A stretch of 64,000 nt of DNA from Crossaster papposus (taxonomy: Eukaryota > Echinodermata > Asteroidea > Velatida > Solasteridae), in assembly GCA_037893245.1 (NCBI GenBank), contig JBAIAA010000262.1, forward strand, positions 1,612,001 through 1,676,000. Direction: 5' to 3'. This document shows, piece after piece, positions 1-11,728 of this stretch; the stretch's first letter is position 1, and each line of letters opens with the position of its first letter. The notes under the pieces are model-generated. The model had not been told where the DNA came from. It worked only from the letters and a program-made list of their open reading frames with translations, and did no database searches. The position numbers and the translations under genes were made by a program.

Positions 1-120
1 AAGGAAATAATTATCCTGAGCAGACCGACGTTGTGGTCATCCGACCTCTCCGTTACTGACCAAGAAAGTGTCTACTTCGTCACTCTGAGTCGAGTACCTC
101 AAGTAATACCAACAACTTTT
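1..120 (-). repeat. Partial B+C module at window edge
   Basis: The window opens in the spacer between B and C, then crosses a full class C tRNA-like segment reading CCGACCTCTCCGTTACTGACC on the plus strand. It precedes the first intact class A gene. The left end of the array lies outside the window. Confidence 0.85.
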
Positions 121-192
121 TAGCAGAGCGAGGTTTCGATCCTCGGACCTCTGGGTTATGGGCCCAGCACGCTTCCACTGCGCCACTCTGCT
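121..192 (-). tRNA. Initiator tRNA-Met (CAT), exact consensus
   Basis: Full 72-nt cloverleaf with every stem paired: acceptor AGCAGAG/CTCTGCT, D stem GCGC/GCGT, anticodon stem CTGGG/CCCAG with loop CCCATAA, T stem CGAGG/CCTCG with loop ATCGAAA, discriminator A. The A box sits in GTGGCGCAGTGG and the B box is GGATCGAAACC. No CCA is encoded and there is no intron, as expected for a eukaryotic nuclear initiator. Its 3' flank differs from sister copies (four A's follow the discriminator), and no T4 run lies within 20 nt, so termination would be distal. It would donate methionine for translation initiation. Confidence 0.85.
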
Positions 193-518
193 TTATGTGT
201 ATTAAGAAACAACAAACACAATTAAAGCAGACATTCTAAAAACATTCTAAAATATTTATTACATTTCAATAACAGTGAAGCAAAAATACCTCTTTAGCAG
301 AGCGAGGTTTTGGTCCTCGGACCTCTTGGTTATGGACCCAGCACGCTCCCACTGCAACACTCTCCCTAACTATTTTTAATGAAAATGAAATCACTATCAA
401 GGAAATAATTATCCTGAGCAGACCGAGTTTGTGGTCATCCGAACTCTCGGTTACTGACCAAGAAAGTGTCTACTTTGTCACTCTGAGTCGAGTACCTCAA
501 GTCATACCAAAAACGTGT

Positions 519-593
519 TAGCAGAGCGAGGTTTCGATCTTCGGACATCTGGGTTAAGGGCCCAGCACGCTTCCACTGCGGCGCCACTCTATT
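519..593 (-). pseudogene. Initiator-like copy with CTT anticodon, HOR copy 1
   Basis: The anticodon loop reads CCCTTAA, turning CAT into CTT (a lysine anticodon). The copy also has a 3-nt insertion in the D-arm region (GGCGCCGC on the coding strand), A2 and T3 in the acceptor, A52 in the T stem and T45. The leader is 22 bp shorter than in other A modules. The disturbed D arm makes function doubtful, but the copy is faithfully repeated in every HOR unit. Confidence 0.75.
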
Positions 594-2034
594 TCATGTA
601 AAGTTAAAAACAGCAAACAAAATGAAAGCAGACTTATTAAATTTGAATAACAGTGAAGCAAACAATACCTCTTTAGCAGAGCGAGGTTTTGGTCTTCGGA
701 CCTTCTGGTTATCGGCCCAGCACGCTCCCACTGCAACACTCTGCGTAACTATTTGTAATGAAAATGAAATCACTATCAAGGAAATAATTATCCTGAGCAG
801 ACCGACGTTGTGGTCATCCGAACTCTCGGTTACTGACCAAGAAAGTGTCTACTTCGTCACTCTGAGTCGAGTACCTCAAGTCATACCGAAAACTTGTTAG
901 CAGAGCGAGGTTTCGATCTTCGGACCTCTGGGTTATGGGCCCAGCACGCTTCCACTGTGCCACTCTGCTTCATGTGAATTTAGACACAGCAAACAAAATT
1001 AAAGCAGACATTCTAAAAACATTCTAAAATATGCATTACATTTGAATAACAGTGAAGCAAATATACCTCTTTAGCAGAGCGAGGTTTTGGTTCTCGGACA
1101 TCTGGGTTATGGGCCCAGCACGCTCCCACTGCTCCACTTTACTTCATGTAAATTGAGAAACAGCAAACAAAATGAAAGCAGACATTCTAAAAACATTATA
1201 AAATATTTATTAACTTGGAATAACAGTGAAGAAAAAATACCTCTTTAGCAGAGCGAGGTTTTGGTCTTCGGACCTTCTGGTTATGGGCCCAGCACGCTCC
1301 CACTGCAACACTCTGCGTAACTATTTTTAATGAAAATGAAATCACTATCAAGGAAATAATTGTCCTGAGCAAACCGAGGTTGTGGTCATCAGAACTCTCG
1401 GTTAATGACCAAGAAAGTGTCTACTTCGTCACTCTGAGTCGAGTACCTCAAGTCATACCAAAAACTTGTTAGCAGAGCGATGTTTCGATCCTCGGACCTC
1501 TGGATTATGGGCCCAGCACGCTTCCACTGCGCCACTCTGCTTCATATGAATTTAGAAACAGCAAACAAAATGAAAGCAGACATTCTAAAAACATTCTAAA
1601 ATATTTATTACATTTGAATAACAGTGAAGCAAAAATACCTCTTTAGCAGAGCGAGGTTTTGGTCCTCGGACCTCTTGGTTATGGGCCCAGCACGCTCCCA
1701 CTGCTCCACTATGCGTAACTATTATTAATGAAAATGAAAATGAAATCACTATCAAGGAAATAATTATTCTGAGCAGACCGAGGTTGTGGTCATCCGAACT
1801 CTCGGTTACTGACCAAGAAAGTGTCTACTTCGTCACTCTGAGTCGAGTACCTCAAGTCATACCAAAAACTTGTTAGCAGAGCGAAATGAAAATGAAAATG
1901 AAATCACTATCAAGGTCATAATTAACCTGAGCAGACCGAGGTTGTGGTCATCCGAACTCTCGGTTACTTACCAAGAAAGTGTCTACTTCGTCACTCTGAG
2001 TCGAGTACCTCTAGTCATCATACCAACAACTTGT

Positions 2035-2106
2035 TAGCAGAGCGAGGTTTCGATCCTCGGACCTCTGGGTTATGGGCCCAGCACGCTTCCACTGCGCCAC
2101 TCTGCT
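2035..2106 (-). tRNA. Initiator tRNA-Met (CAT), exact consensus, HOR copy 2
   Basis: All 72 positions match the intact copy. The 3' flank reads ACAAGTTGTTGG on the coding strand, so the T5 run of other family members is broken. The 5' leader has the HOR-specific GTGTATTAAG (plus strand) in place of the common GTGAATTTAG. Confidence 0.84.
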
Positions 2107-2432
2107 TTATGTGTATTAAGAAACAACAAACACAATTAAAGCAGACATTCTAAAAACATTCTAAAATATTTATTACATTTCAATAACAGTGAAGCAAAAA
2201 TACCTCTTTAGCAGAGCGAGGTTTTGGTCCTCGGACCTCTTGGTTATGGACCCAGCACGCTCCCACTGCAACACTCTCCGTAACTATTTTTAATGAAAAT
2301 GAAATCACTATCAAGGAAATAATTATCCTGAGCAGACCGAGTTTGTGGTCATCCGAACTCTCGGTTACTGACCAAGAAAGTGTCTACTTTGTCACTCTGA
2401 GTCGAGTACCTCAAGTCATACCAAAAACGTGT

Positions 2433-2507
2433 TAGCAGAGCGAGGTTTCGATCTTCGGACATCTGGGTTAAGGGCCCAGCACGCTTCCACTGCGGCGCCA
2501 CTCTATT
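2433..2507 (-). pseudogene. Initiator-like copy with CTT anticodon, HOR copy 2
   Basis: Counterpart of 519 at 1914 bp, with the same 3-nt insertion and acceptor changes. A T5 run (ACACGTTTTTGG) follows on the coding strand. Confidence 0.75.
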
Positions 2508-3948
2508 TCATGTAAAGTTAAAAACAGCAAACAAAATGAAAGCAGACTTATTAAATTTGAATAACAGTGAAGCAAACAATACCTCTTTAGCAGAGCGAGG
2601 TTTTGGTCTTCGGACCTTCTGGTTATGGGCCCAGCACGCTCCCACTGCAACACTCTGCGTAACTATTTTTAATGAAAATGAAATCACTATCAAGGAAATA
2701 ATTATCCTGAGCAGACCGACGTTGTGGTCATCCGAACTCTCGGTTACTGACCAAGAAAGTGTCTACTTCGTCACTCTGAGTCGAGTACCTCAAGTCATAC
2801 CGAAAACTTGTTAGCAGAGCGAGGTTTCGATCTTCGGACCTCTGGGTTATGGGCCCATCACGCTTCCACTGTGCCACTCTGCTTCATGTGAATTTAGACA
2901 CAGCAAACAAAATTAAAGCAGACATTCTAAAAACATTCTAAAATATGCATTACATTTGAATAACAGTGAAGCAAATATACCTCTTTAGCAGAGCGAGGTT
3001 TTGGTTCTCGGACATCTGGGTTATGGGCCCAGCACGCTCCCACTGCTCCACTTTACTTCATGTAAATTGAGAAACAGCAAACAAAATGAAAGCAGACATT
3101 CTAAAAACATTATAAAATATTTATTAACTTGGAATAACAGTGAAGAAAAAATACCTCTTTAGCAGAGCGAGGTTTTGGTCTTCGGACCTTCTGGTTATGG
3201 GCCCAGCACGCTCCCACTGCAACACTCTGCGTAACTATTTTTAATGAAAATGAAATCACTATCAAGGAAATAATTGTCCTGAGCAAACCGAGGTTGTGGT
3301 CATCAGAACTCTCGGTTAATGACCAAGAAAGTGTCTACTTCGTCACTCTGAGTCGAGTACCTCAAGTCATACCAAAAACTTGTTAGCAGAGCGATGTTTC
3401 GATCCTCGGACCTCTGGATTATGGGCCCAGCACGCTTCCACTGCGCCACTCTGCTTCATATGAATTTAGAAACAGCAAACAAAATGAAAGCAGACATTCT
3501 AAAAACATTCTAAAATATTTATTACATTTGAATAACAGTGAAGCAAAAATACCTCTTTAGCAGAGCGAGGTTTTGGTCCTCGGACCTCTTGGTTATGGGC
3601 CCAGCACGCTCCCACTGCTCCACTATGCGTAACTATTTTTAATGAAAATGAAAATGAAATCACTATCAAGGAAATAATTATTCTGAGCAGACCGAGGTTG
3701 TGGTCATCCGAACGCTCGGTTACTGACCAAGAAAGTGTCTACTTCGTCACTCTGAGTCGAGTACCTCAAGTCATACCAAAAACTTGTTAGCAGAGCGAAA
3801 TGAAAATGAAAATGAAATCACTATCAAGGACATAATTAACCTGAGCAGACCGAGGTTGTGGTCATCCGAACTCTCGGTTACTTACCAAGAAAGTGTCTAC
3901 TTCGTCACTCTGAGTCGAGTACCTCTAGTCATCATACCAACAACTTGT

Positions 3949-4020
3949 TAGCAGAGCGAGGTTTCGATCCTCGGACCTCTGGGTTATGGGCCCAGCACGC
4001 TTCCACTGCGCCACTCTGCT
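3949..4020 (-). tRNA. Initiator tRNA-Met (CAT), exact consensus, HOR copy 3
   Basis: Identical 72 nt. Same terminator-broken 3' flank and leader as the copy at 2035. Confidence 0.84.
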
Positions 4021-4346
4021 TTATGTGTATTAAGAAACAACAAACACAATTAAAGCAGACATTCTAAAAACATTCTAAAATATTTATTACATTTCAATAA
4101 CAGTGAAGCAAAAATACCTCTTTAGCAGAGCGAGGTTTTGGTCCTCGGACCTCTTGGTTATGGACCCAGCACGCTCCCACTGCAACACTCTCCGTAACTA
4201 TTTTTAATGAAAATGAAATCACTATCAAGGAAATAATTATCCTGAGCAGACCGAGTTTGTGGTCATCCGAACTCTCGGTTACTGACCAAGAAAGTGTCTA
4301 CTTTGTCACTCTGAGTCGAGTACCTCAAGTCATACCAAAAACGTGT

Positions 4347-4421
4347 TAGCAGAGCGAGGTTTTGATCTTCGGACATCTGGGTTAAGGGCCCAGCACGCTT
4401 CCACTGCGGCGCCACTCTATT
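4347..4421 (-). pseudogene. Initiator-like copy with CTT anticodon, HOR copy 3
   Basis: As at 2433, with one further T-loop change (plus-strand GTTTTGATC). Confidence 0.75.
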
Positions 4422-4899
4422 TCATGTAAAGTTAAAAACAGCAAACAAAATGAAAGCAGACTTATTAAATTTGAATAACAGTGAAGCAAACAATACCTCT
4501 TTAGCAGAGCGAGGTTTTGGTCTTCGGACCTTCTGGTTATGGGCCCAGCACGCTCCCACTGCAACACTCTGCGTAACTATTTTTAATGAAAATGAAATCA
4601 CTATCAAGGAAATAATTATCCTGAGCAGACCGACGTTGTGGTCATCCGACCTCTCCGTTACTGACCAAGGAAGTGTCTACTTCGTCACTCTGAGTCGAGT
4701 ACCTCAAGTAATACCAAAAACTTGTTAGAAGAGCGAGGTTTTGGTCCTCGGACCTCTGGGTTATGGGTCCAGCACGCTCCCATTGCGCCACTCTGCTTAA
4801 TGTAAATTTAGAAACCGCAAACAAAATGAAAGCAGACATTCTAAAAATATTCTAAAATATGTATTACATTTGAATAACAGTGAAGCAAAAATACCTCTT

Positions 4900-4971
4900 T
4901 AGCAGAGCGAGGTTTTGGTCCTCGGACCTCTGGGTTTTGGGCCCAGCACGCTCCCACTGCAACACTCTGCG
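4900..4971 (-). pseudogene. Class B copy with CAA anticodon
   Basis: The loop reads CCCAAAA, making the anticodon CAA. Otherwise a normal class B segment with damaged B box and C1. A duplicate is at 7386 in HOR copy 4. Confidence 0.65.
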
Positions 4972-5297
4972 TAACTATTTGTAATGAAAATGAAATCACT
5001 ATCAAGGAAATAATTATCCTGAGCAGACCGAGGTTGTGGTCATCCGAACTCTCGGTTACTGACCAAGAAAGTGTCTACTTCGTCACTCTGAGTCGAGTAC
5101 CTCAAGTCATACCCAAAACTTGTTAGCAGAGCGAGGTTTCGATCTTCGGACCTCTGGGTTATGGGCCCAGCACGCTCCCATTGCGCCACTCTGCTTCATG
5201 TGAATTTAGAAACAGCAAACAAAATTAAAGCAGACATTCTAAAAACATTCTAAAATATGTATTACATTTGAATAACAGTGAAGCAAAAATACCTCTT

Positions 5298-5369
5298 TAG
5301 CAGAGCGAGGTTTCGATCCTCGGACGTCTGGGTTATGGGCCCAGCACGCTTCCACTGCGCCACTCTACT
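5298..5369 (-). tRNA. Near-intact initiator tRNA-Met (CAT), two changes
   Basis: Changes are C3 to T, which still wobble-pairs with G70, and G45 to C in the variable loop. A box, B box, all stems and a T5 terminator are kept, so function is plausible. Same-position copies occur in three other expanded HOR units. Confidence 0.65.
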
Positions 5370-6434
5370 TCATTTGAATTTAGAAACAGCAAACAAAATT
5401 AAAGCAGACATTCTAAAAACATTCTAAAATATGCATTACATTTGAATAACAGTGAAGCAAATATACCTCTTTAGCAGAGCGAGGTTTTGGTTCTCGGACA
5501 TCTGGGTTATGGGCCCAGCACGCTCCCACTGCTCCACTTTACTTCATGTAAATTGAGAAACAGCAAACAAAATGAAAGCAGACATTCTAAAAACATTATA
5601 AAATATTTATTAACTTGGAATAACAGTGAAGAAAAAATACCTCTTTAGCAGAGCGAGGTTTTGGTCTTCGGACCTTCTGGTTATGGGCCCAGCACGCTCC
5701 CACTGCAACACTCTGCGTAACTATTTTTAATGAAAATGAAATCACTATCAAGGAAATAATTGTCCTGAGCAAACCGAGGTTGTGGTCATCAGAACTCTCG
5801 GTTAATGACCAAGAAAGTGTCTACTTCGTCACTCTGAGTCGAGTACCTCAAGTCATACCAAAAACTTGTTAGCAGAGCGATGTTTCGATCCTCGGACCTC
5901 TGGATTATGGGCCCAGCACGCTTCCACTGCGCCACTCTGCTTCATATGAATTTAGAAACAGCAAACAAAATGAAAGCAGACATTCTAAAAACATTCTAAA
6001 ATATTTATTACATTTGAATAACAGTGAAGCAAAAATACCTCTTTAGCAGAGCGAGGTTTTGGTCCTCGGACCTCTTGGTTATGGGCCCAGCACGCTCCCA
6101 CTGCTCCACTATGCGTAACTATTTTTAATGAAAATGAAAATGAAATCACTATCAAGGAAATAATTATTCTGAGCAGACCGAGGTTGTGGTCATCCGAACT
6201 CTCGGTTACTGACCAAGAAAGTGTCTACTTCGTCACTCTGAGTCGAGTACCTCAAGTCATACCAAAAACTTGTTAGCAGAGCGAAATGAAAATGAAAATG
6301 AAATCACTATCAAGGACATAATTAACCTGAGCAGACCGAGGTTGTGGTCATCCGAACTCTCGGTTACTTACCAAGAAAGTGTCTACTTCGTCACTCTGAG
6401 TCGAGTACCTCTAGTCATCATACCAACAACTTGT

Positions 6435-6506
6435 TAGCAGAGCGAGGTTTCGATCCTCGGACCTCTGGGTTATGGGCCCAGCACGCTTCCACTGCGCCAC
6501 TCTGCT
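6435..6506 (-). tRNA. Initiator tRNA-Met (CAT), exact consensus, HOR copy 4
   Basis: Identical 72 nt at the HOR start. The nearest downstream T4 is more than 100 nt away in the AATGAAAATG tract. Confidence 0.84.
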
Positions 6507-6832
6507 TTATGTGTATTAAGAAACAACAAACACAATTAAAGCAGACATTCTAAAAACATTCTAAAATATTTATTACATTTCAATAACAGTGAAGCAAAAA
6601 TACCTCTTTAGCAGAGCGAGGTTTTGGTCCTCGGACCTCTTGGTTATGGACCCAGCACGCTCCCACTGCAACACTCTCCGTAACTATTTTTAATGAAAAT
6701 GAAATCACTATCAAGGAAATAATTATCCTGAGCAGACCGAGTTTGTGGTCATCCGAACTCTCGGTTACTGACCAAGAAAGTGTCTACTTTGTCACTCTGA
6801 GTCGAGTACCTCAAGTCATACCAAAAACGTGT

Positions 6833-6907
6833 TAGCAGAGCGAGGTTTTGATCTTCGGACATCTGGGTTAAGGGCCCAGCACGCTTCCACTGCGGCGCCA
6901 CTCTATT
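6833..6907 (-). pseudogene. Initiator-like copy with CTT anticodon, HOR copy 4
   Basis: Carries the same GTTTTGATC change as copy 3. This supports direct descent of HOR copies 3 and 4 from one duplication. Confidence 0.75.
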
Positions 6908-7783
6908 TCATGTAAAGTTAAAAACAGCAAACAAAATGAAAGCAGACTTATTAAATTTGAATAACAGTGAAGCAAACAATACCTCTTTAGCAGAGCGAGG
7001 TTTTGGTCTTCGGACCTTCTGGTTATGGGCCCAGCACGCTCCCACTGCAACACTCTGCGTAACTATTTTTAATGAAAATGAAATCACTATCAAGGAAATA
7101 ATTATCCTGAGCAGACCGACGTTGTGGTCATCCGACCTCTCCGTTACTGACCAAGGAAGTGTCTACTTCGTCACTCTGAGTCGAGTACCTCAAGTAATAC
7201 CAAAAACTTGTTAGAAGAGCGAGGTTTTGGTCCTCGGACCTCTGGGTTATGGGTCCAGCACGCTCCCATTGCGCCACTCTGCTTAATGTAAATTTAGAAA
7301 CCGCAAACAAAATGAAAGCAGACATTCTAAAAATATTCTAAAATATGTATTACATTTGAATAACAGTGAAGCAAAAATACCTCTTTAGCAGAGCGAGGTT
7401 TTGGTCCTCGGACCTCTGGGTTTTGGGCCCAGCACGCTCCCACTGCAACACTCTGCGTAACTATTTGTAATGAAAATGAAATCACTATCAAGGAAATAAT
7501 TATCCTGAGCAGACCGAGGTTGTGGTCATCCGAACTCTCGGTTACTGACCAAGAAAGTGTCTACTTCGTCACTCTGAGTCGAGTACCTCAAGTCATACCC
7601 AAAACTTGTTAGCAGAGCGAGGTTTCGATCTTCGGACCTCTGGGTTATGGGCCCAGCACGCTCCCATTGCGCCACTCTGCTTCATGTGAATTTAGAAACA
7701 GCAAACAAAATTAAAGCAGACATTCTAAAAACATTCTAAAATATGTATTACATTTGAATAACAGTGAAGCAAAAATACCTCTT

Positions 7784-7855
7784 TAGCAGAGCGAGGTTTC
7801 GATCCTCGGACGTCTGGGTTATGGGCCCAGCACGCTTCCACTGCGCCACTCTACT
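7784..7855 (-). tRNA. Near-intact initiator tRNA-Met (CAT), two changes
   Basis: Counterpart of the copy at 5298, offset by 2486 bp, with the same T3 and C45. Confidence 0.65.
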
Positions 7856-8920
7856 TCATTTGAATTTAGAAACAGCAAACAAAATTAAAGCAGACATTCT
7901 AAAAACATTCTAAAATATGCATTACATTTGAATAACAGTGAAGCAAATATACCTCTTTAGCAGAGCGAGGTTTTGGTTCTCGGACATCTGGGTTATGGGC
8001 CCAGCACGCTCCCACTGCTCCACTTTACTTCATGTAAATTGAGAAACAGCAAACAAAATGAAAGCAGACATTCTAAAAACATTATAAAATATTTATTAAC
8101 TTGGAATAACAGTGAAGAAAAAATACCTCTTTAGCAGAGCGAGGTTTTGGTCTTCGGACCTTCTGGTTATGGGCCCAGCACGCTCCCACTGCAACACTCT
8201 GCGTAACTATTTTTAATGAAAATGAAATCACTATCAAGGAAATAATTGTCCTGAGCAAACCGAGGTTGTGGTCATCAGAACTCTCGGTTAATGACCAAGA
8301 AAGTGTCTACTTCGTCACTCTGAGTCGAGTACCTCAAGTCATACCAAAAACTTGTTAGCAGAGCGATGTTTCGATCCTCGGACCTCTGGATTATGGGCCC
8401 AGCACGCTTCCACTGCGCCACTCTGCTTCATATGAATTTAGAAACAGCAAACAAAATGAAAGCAGACATTCTAAAAACATTCTAAAATATTTATTACATT
8501 TGAATAACAGTGAAGCAAAAATACCTCTTTAGCAGAGCGAGGTTTTGGTCCTCGGACCTCTTGGTTATGGGCCCAGCACGCTCCCACTGCTCCACTATGC
8601 GTAACTATTTTTAATGAAAATGAAAATGAAATCACTATCAAGGAAATAATTATTCTGAGCAGACCGAGGTTGTGGTCATCCGAACTCTCGGTTACTGACC
8701 AAGAAAGTGTCTACTTCGTCACTCTGAGTCGAGTACCTCAAGTCATACCAAAAACTTGTTAGCAGAGCGAAATGAAAATGAAAATGAAATCACTATCAAG
8801 GACATAATTAACCTGAGCAGACCGAGGTTGTGGTCATCCGAACTCTCGGTTACTTACCAAGAAAGTGTCTACTTCGTCACTCTGAGTCGAGTACCTCTAG
8901 TCATCATACCAACAACTTGT

Positions 8921-8992
8921 TAGCAGAGCGAGGTTTCGATCCTCGGACCTCTGGGTTATGGGCCCAGCACGCTTCCACTGCGCCACTCTGCT
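8921..8992 (-). tRNA. Initiator tRNA-Met (CAT), exact consensus, HOR copy 5
   Basis: Identical 72 nt. The flanks match the other HOR-start copies. Confidence 0.84.
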
Positions 8993-9318
8993 TTATGTGT
9001 ATTAAGAAACAACAAACACAATTAAAGCAGACATTCTAAAAACATTCTAAAATATTTATTACATTTCAATAACAGTGAAGCAAAAATACCTCTTTAGCAG
9101 AGCGAGGTTTTGGTCCTCGGACCTCTTGGTTATGGACCCAGCACGCTCCCACTGCAACACTCTCCGTAACTATTTTTAATGAAAATGAAATCACTATCAA
9201 GGAAATAATTATCCTGAGCAGACCGAGTTTGTGGTCATCCGAACTCTCGGTTACTGACCAAGAAAGTGTCTACTTTGTCACTCTGAGTCGAGTACCTCAA
9301 GTCATACCAAAAACGTGT

Positions 9319-9393
9319 TAGCAGAGCGAGGTTTCGATCTTCGGACATCTGGGTTAAGGGCCCAGCACGCTTCCACTGCGGCGCCACTCTATT
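9319..9393 (-). pseudogene. Initiator-like copy with CTT anticodon, HOR copy 5
   Basis: Reverts to the GTTTCGATC T-loop seen in HOR copies 1 and 2. Confidence 0.75.
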
Positions 9394-11255
9394 TCATGTA
9401 AAGTTAAAAACAGCAAACAAAATGAAAGCAGACTTATTAAATTTGAATAACAGTGAAGCAAACAATACCTCTTTAGCAGAGCGAGGTTTTGGTCTTCGGA
9501 CCTTCTGGTTATGGGCCCAGCACGCTCCCACTGCAACACTCTGCGTAACTATTTTTAATGAAAATGAAATCACTATCAAGGAAATAATTATCCTGAGCAG
9601 ACCGACGTTGTGGTCATCCGACCTCTCCGTTACTGACCAAGGAAGTGTCTACTTCGTCACTCTGAGTCGAGTACCTCAAGTAATACCAAAAACTTGTTAG
9701 AAGAGCGAGGTTTTGGTCCTCGGACCTCTGGGTTATGGGTCCAGCACGCTCCCATTGCGCCACTCTGCTTAATGTAAATTTAGAAACCGCAAACAAAATG
9801 AAAGCAGACATTCTAAAAATATTCTAAAATATGTATTACATTTGAATAACAGTGAAGCAAAAATACCTCTTTAGCAGAGCGAGGTTTTGGTCCTCGGACC
9901 TCTGGGTTATGGGCCCTCGGACCTCTGGGTTATGGGCCCAGCACGCTCCCACTGCAACACTCTGCGTAACTATTTGTAATAAAAATGAAATCACTATCAA
10001 GGAAATAATTATCCTGAGCAGACCGAGGTTGTGGTCATCCGAACTCTCGGTTACTGACCAAGAAAGTGTCTACTTCGTCACTCTGAGTGGAGTACCTCAA
10101 GTCATACCCAAAACTTGTTAGCAGAGCGAGGTTTCGATCTTCGGACCTCTGGGTTATGGGCCCAGCACGCTCCCATTGCGCCACTCTGCTTCATGTGAAT
10201 TTAGAAACAGCAAACAAAATTAAAGCAGACATTCTAAAAACATTCTAAAATATGCATTACATTTGAATAACAGTGAAGCAAATATACCTCTTTAGCAGAG
10301 CGAGGTTTTGGTTCTCGGACATCTGGGTTATGGGCCCAGCACGCTCCCACTGCTCCACTTTACTTCATGTAAATTGAGAAACAGCAAACAAAATGAAAGC
10401 AGACATTCTAAAAACATTATAAAATATTTATTAACTTGGAATAACAGTGAAGAAAATATACCTCTTTAGCAGAGCGAGGTTTTGGTCTTCGGACCTTCTG
10501 GTTATGGGCCCAGCACGCTCCCACTGCAACACTCTGCGTAACTATTTTTAATGAAAATGAAATCACTATCAAGGAAATAATTGTCCTGAGCAAACCGAGG
10601 TTGTGGTCATCAGAACTCTCGGTTAATGACCAAGAAAGTGTCTACTTCGTCACTCTGAGTCGAGTACCTCAAGTCATACCAAAAACTTGTTAGCAGAGCG
10701 ATGTTTCGATCCTCGGACCTCTGGATTATGGGCCCAGCACGCTTCCACTGCGCCACTCTGCTTCATATGAATTTAGAAACAGCAAACAAAATGAAAGCAG
10801 ACATTCTAAAAACATTCTAAAATATTTATTACATTTGAATAACAGTGAAGCAAAAATACCTCTTTAGCAGAGCGAGGTTTTGGTCCTCGGACCTCTTGGT
10901 TATGGGCCCAGCACGCTCCCACTGCTCCACTATGCGTAACTATTTTTAATGAAAATGAAAATGAAATCACTATCAAGGAAATAATTATTCTGAGCAGACC
11001 GAGGTTGTGGTCATCCGAACTCTCGGTTACTGACCAAGAAAGTGTCTACTTCGTCACTCTGAGTCGAGTACCTCAAGTCATACCAAAAACTTGTTAGCAG
11101 AGCGAAATGAAAATGAAAATGAAATCACTATCAAGGACATAATTAACCTGAGCAGACCGAGGTTGTGGTCATCCGAACTCTCGGTTACTTACCAAGAAAG
11201 TGTCTACTTCGTCACTCTGAGTCGAGTACCTCTAGTCATCATACCAACAACTTGT

Positions 11256-11327
11256 TAGCAGAGCGAGGTTTCGATCCTCGGACCTCTGGGTTATGGGCCC
11301 AGCACGCTTCCACTGCGCCACTCTGCT
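11256..11327 (-). tRNA. Initiator tRNA-Met (CAT), exact consensus, HOR copy 6
   Basis: Identical 72 nt. The flanks match the other HOR-start copies. Confidence 0.84.
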
Positions 11328-11653
11328 TTATGTGTATTAAGAAACAACAAACACAATTAAAGCAGACATTCTAAAAACATTCTAAAATATTTATTACATT
11401 TCAATAACAGTGAAGCAAAAATACCTCTTTAGCAGAGCGAGGTTTTGGTCCTCGGACCTCTTGGTTATGGACCCAGCACGCTCCCACTGCAACACTCTCC
11501 GTAACTATTTTTAATGAAAATGAAATCACTATCAAGGAAATAATTATCCTGAGCAGACCGAGTTTGTGGTCATCCGAACTCTCGGTTACTGACCAAGAAA
11601 GTGTCTACTTTGTCACTCTGAGTCGAGTACCTCAAGTCATACCAAAAACGTGT

Positions 11654-11728
11654 TAGCAGAGCGAGGTTTCGATCTTCGGACATCTGGGTTAAGGGCCCAG
11701 CACGCTTCCACTGCGGCGCCACTCTATT
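11654..11728 (-). pseudogene. Initiator-like copy with CTT anticodon, HOR copy 6
   Basis: Same structure as at 9319. Confidence 0.75.

Larger units (their letters stand above)
121..2034 (-). repeat. HOR copy 1 (1914 bp)
   Basis: First complete higher-order unit, measured from one exact class A gene to the next. Module order on the plus strand is A, BC, A with CTT anticodon, BC, A, B with an A-type leader, BC, A, BC with 6 extra bases, then a BC lacking its B tRNA. Module lengths in the next copy are 174, 224, 155, 224, 174, 174, 224, 174, 230 and 161 bp, which add to 1914. Confidence 0.9.
2035..3948 (-). repeat. HOR copy 2 (1914 bp)
   Basis: Same ten-module order and exactly the same length as copy 1, with only scattered base differences, for example a C/G change in a class C segment near 3713. 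This points to recent duplication or efficient homogenisation. Confidence 0.9.
3949..6434 (-). repeat. HOR copy 3 (2486-bp expanded form)
   Basis: Equals the 1914-bp unit plus 572 bp, exactly one extra A (174), BC (224) and A (174). The insert follows the second BC pair. It adds a class A copy at 5298 with an intact B box and a B copy at 4900 whose anticodon reads CAA. Confidence 0.88.
6435..8920 (-). repeat. HOR copy 4 (2486-bp expanded form)
   Basis: Nearly base-for-base repeat of copy 3, including the CAA-anticodon B copy (7386) and the near-intact class A copy (7784). The expanded form has therefore itself been duplicated. Confidence 0.88.
8921..11255 (-). repeat. HOR copy 5 (2335 bp, one A module lost)
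   Basis: Differs from the 2486-bp form by 151 bp: one 174-bp A module is missing and a 23-bp tandem duplication is present at 9893-9938. This accounts for the length exactly. Confidence 0.86.

Noticed and set aside
554-779. Overlapping open frames of 61-92 codons on both strands, repeated in each HOR unit
   Set aside because: They run across tRNA-like segments on both strands, several rely on non-ATG starts, and they recur only because the DNA repeats. No protein family is recognisable.
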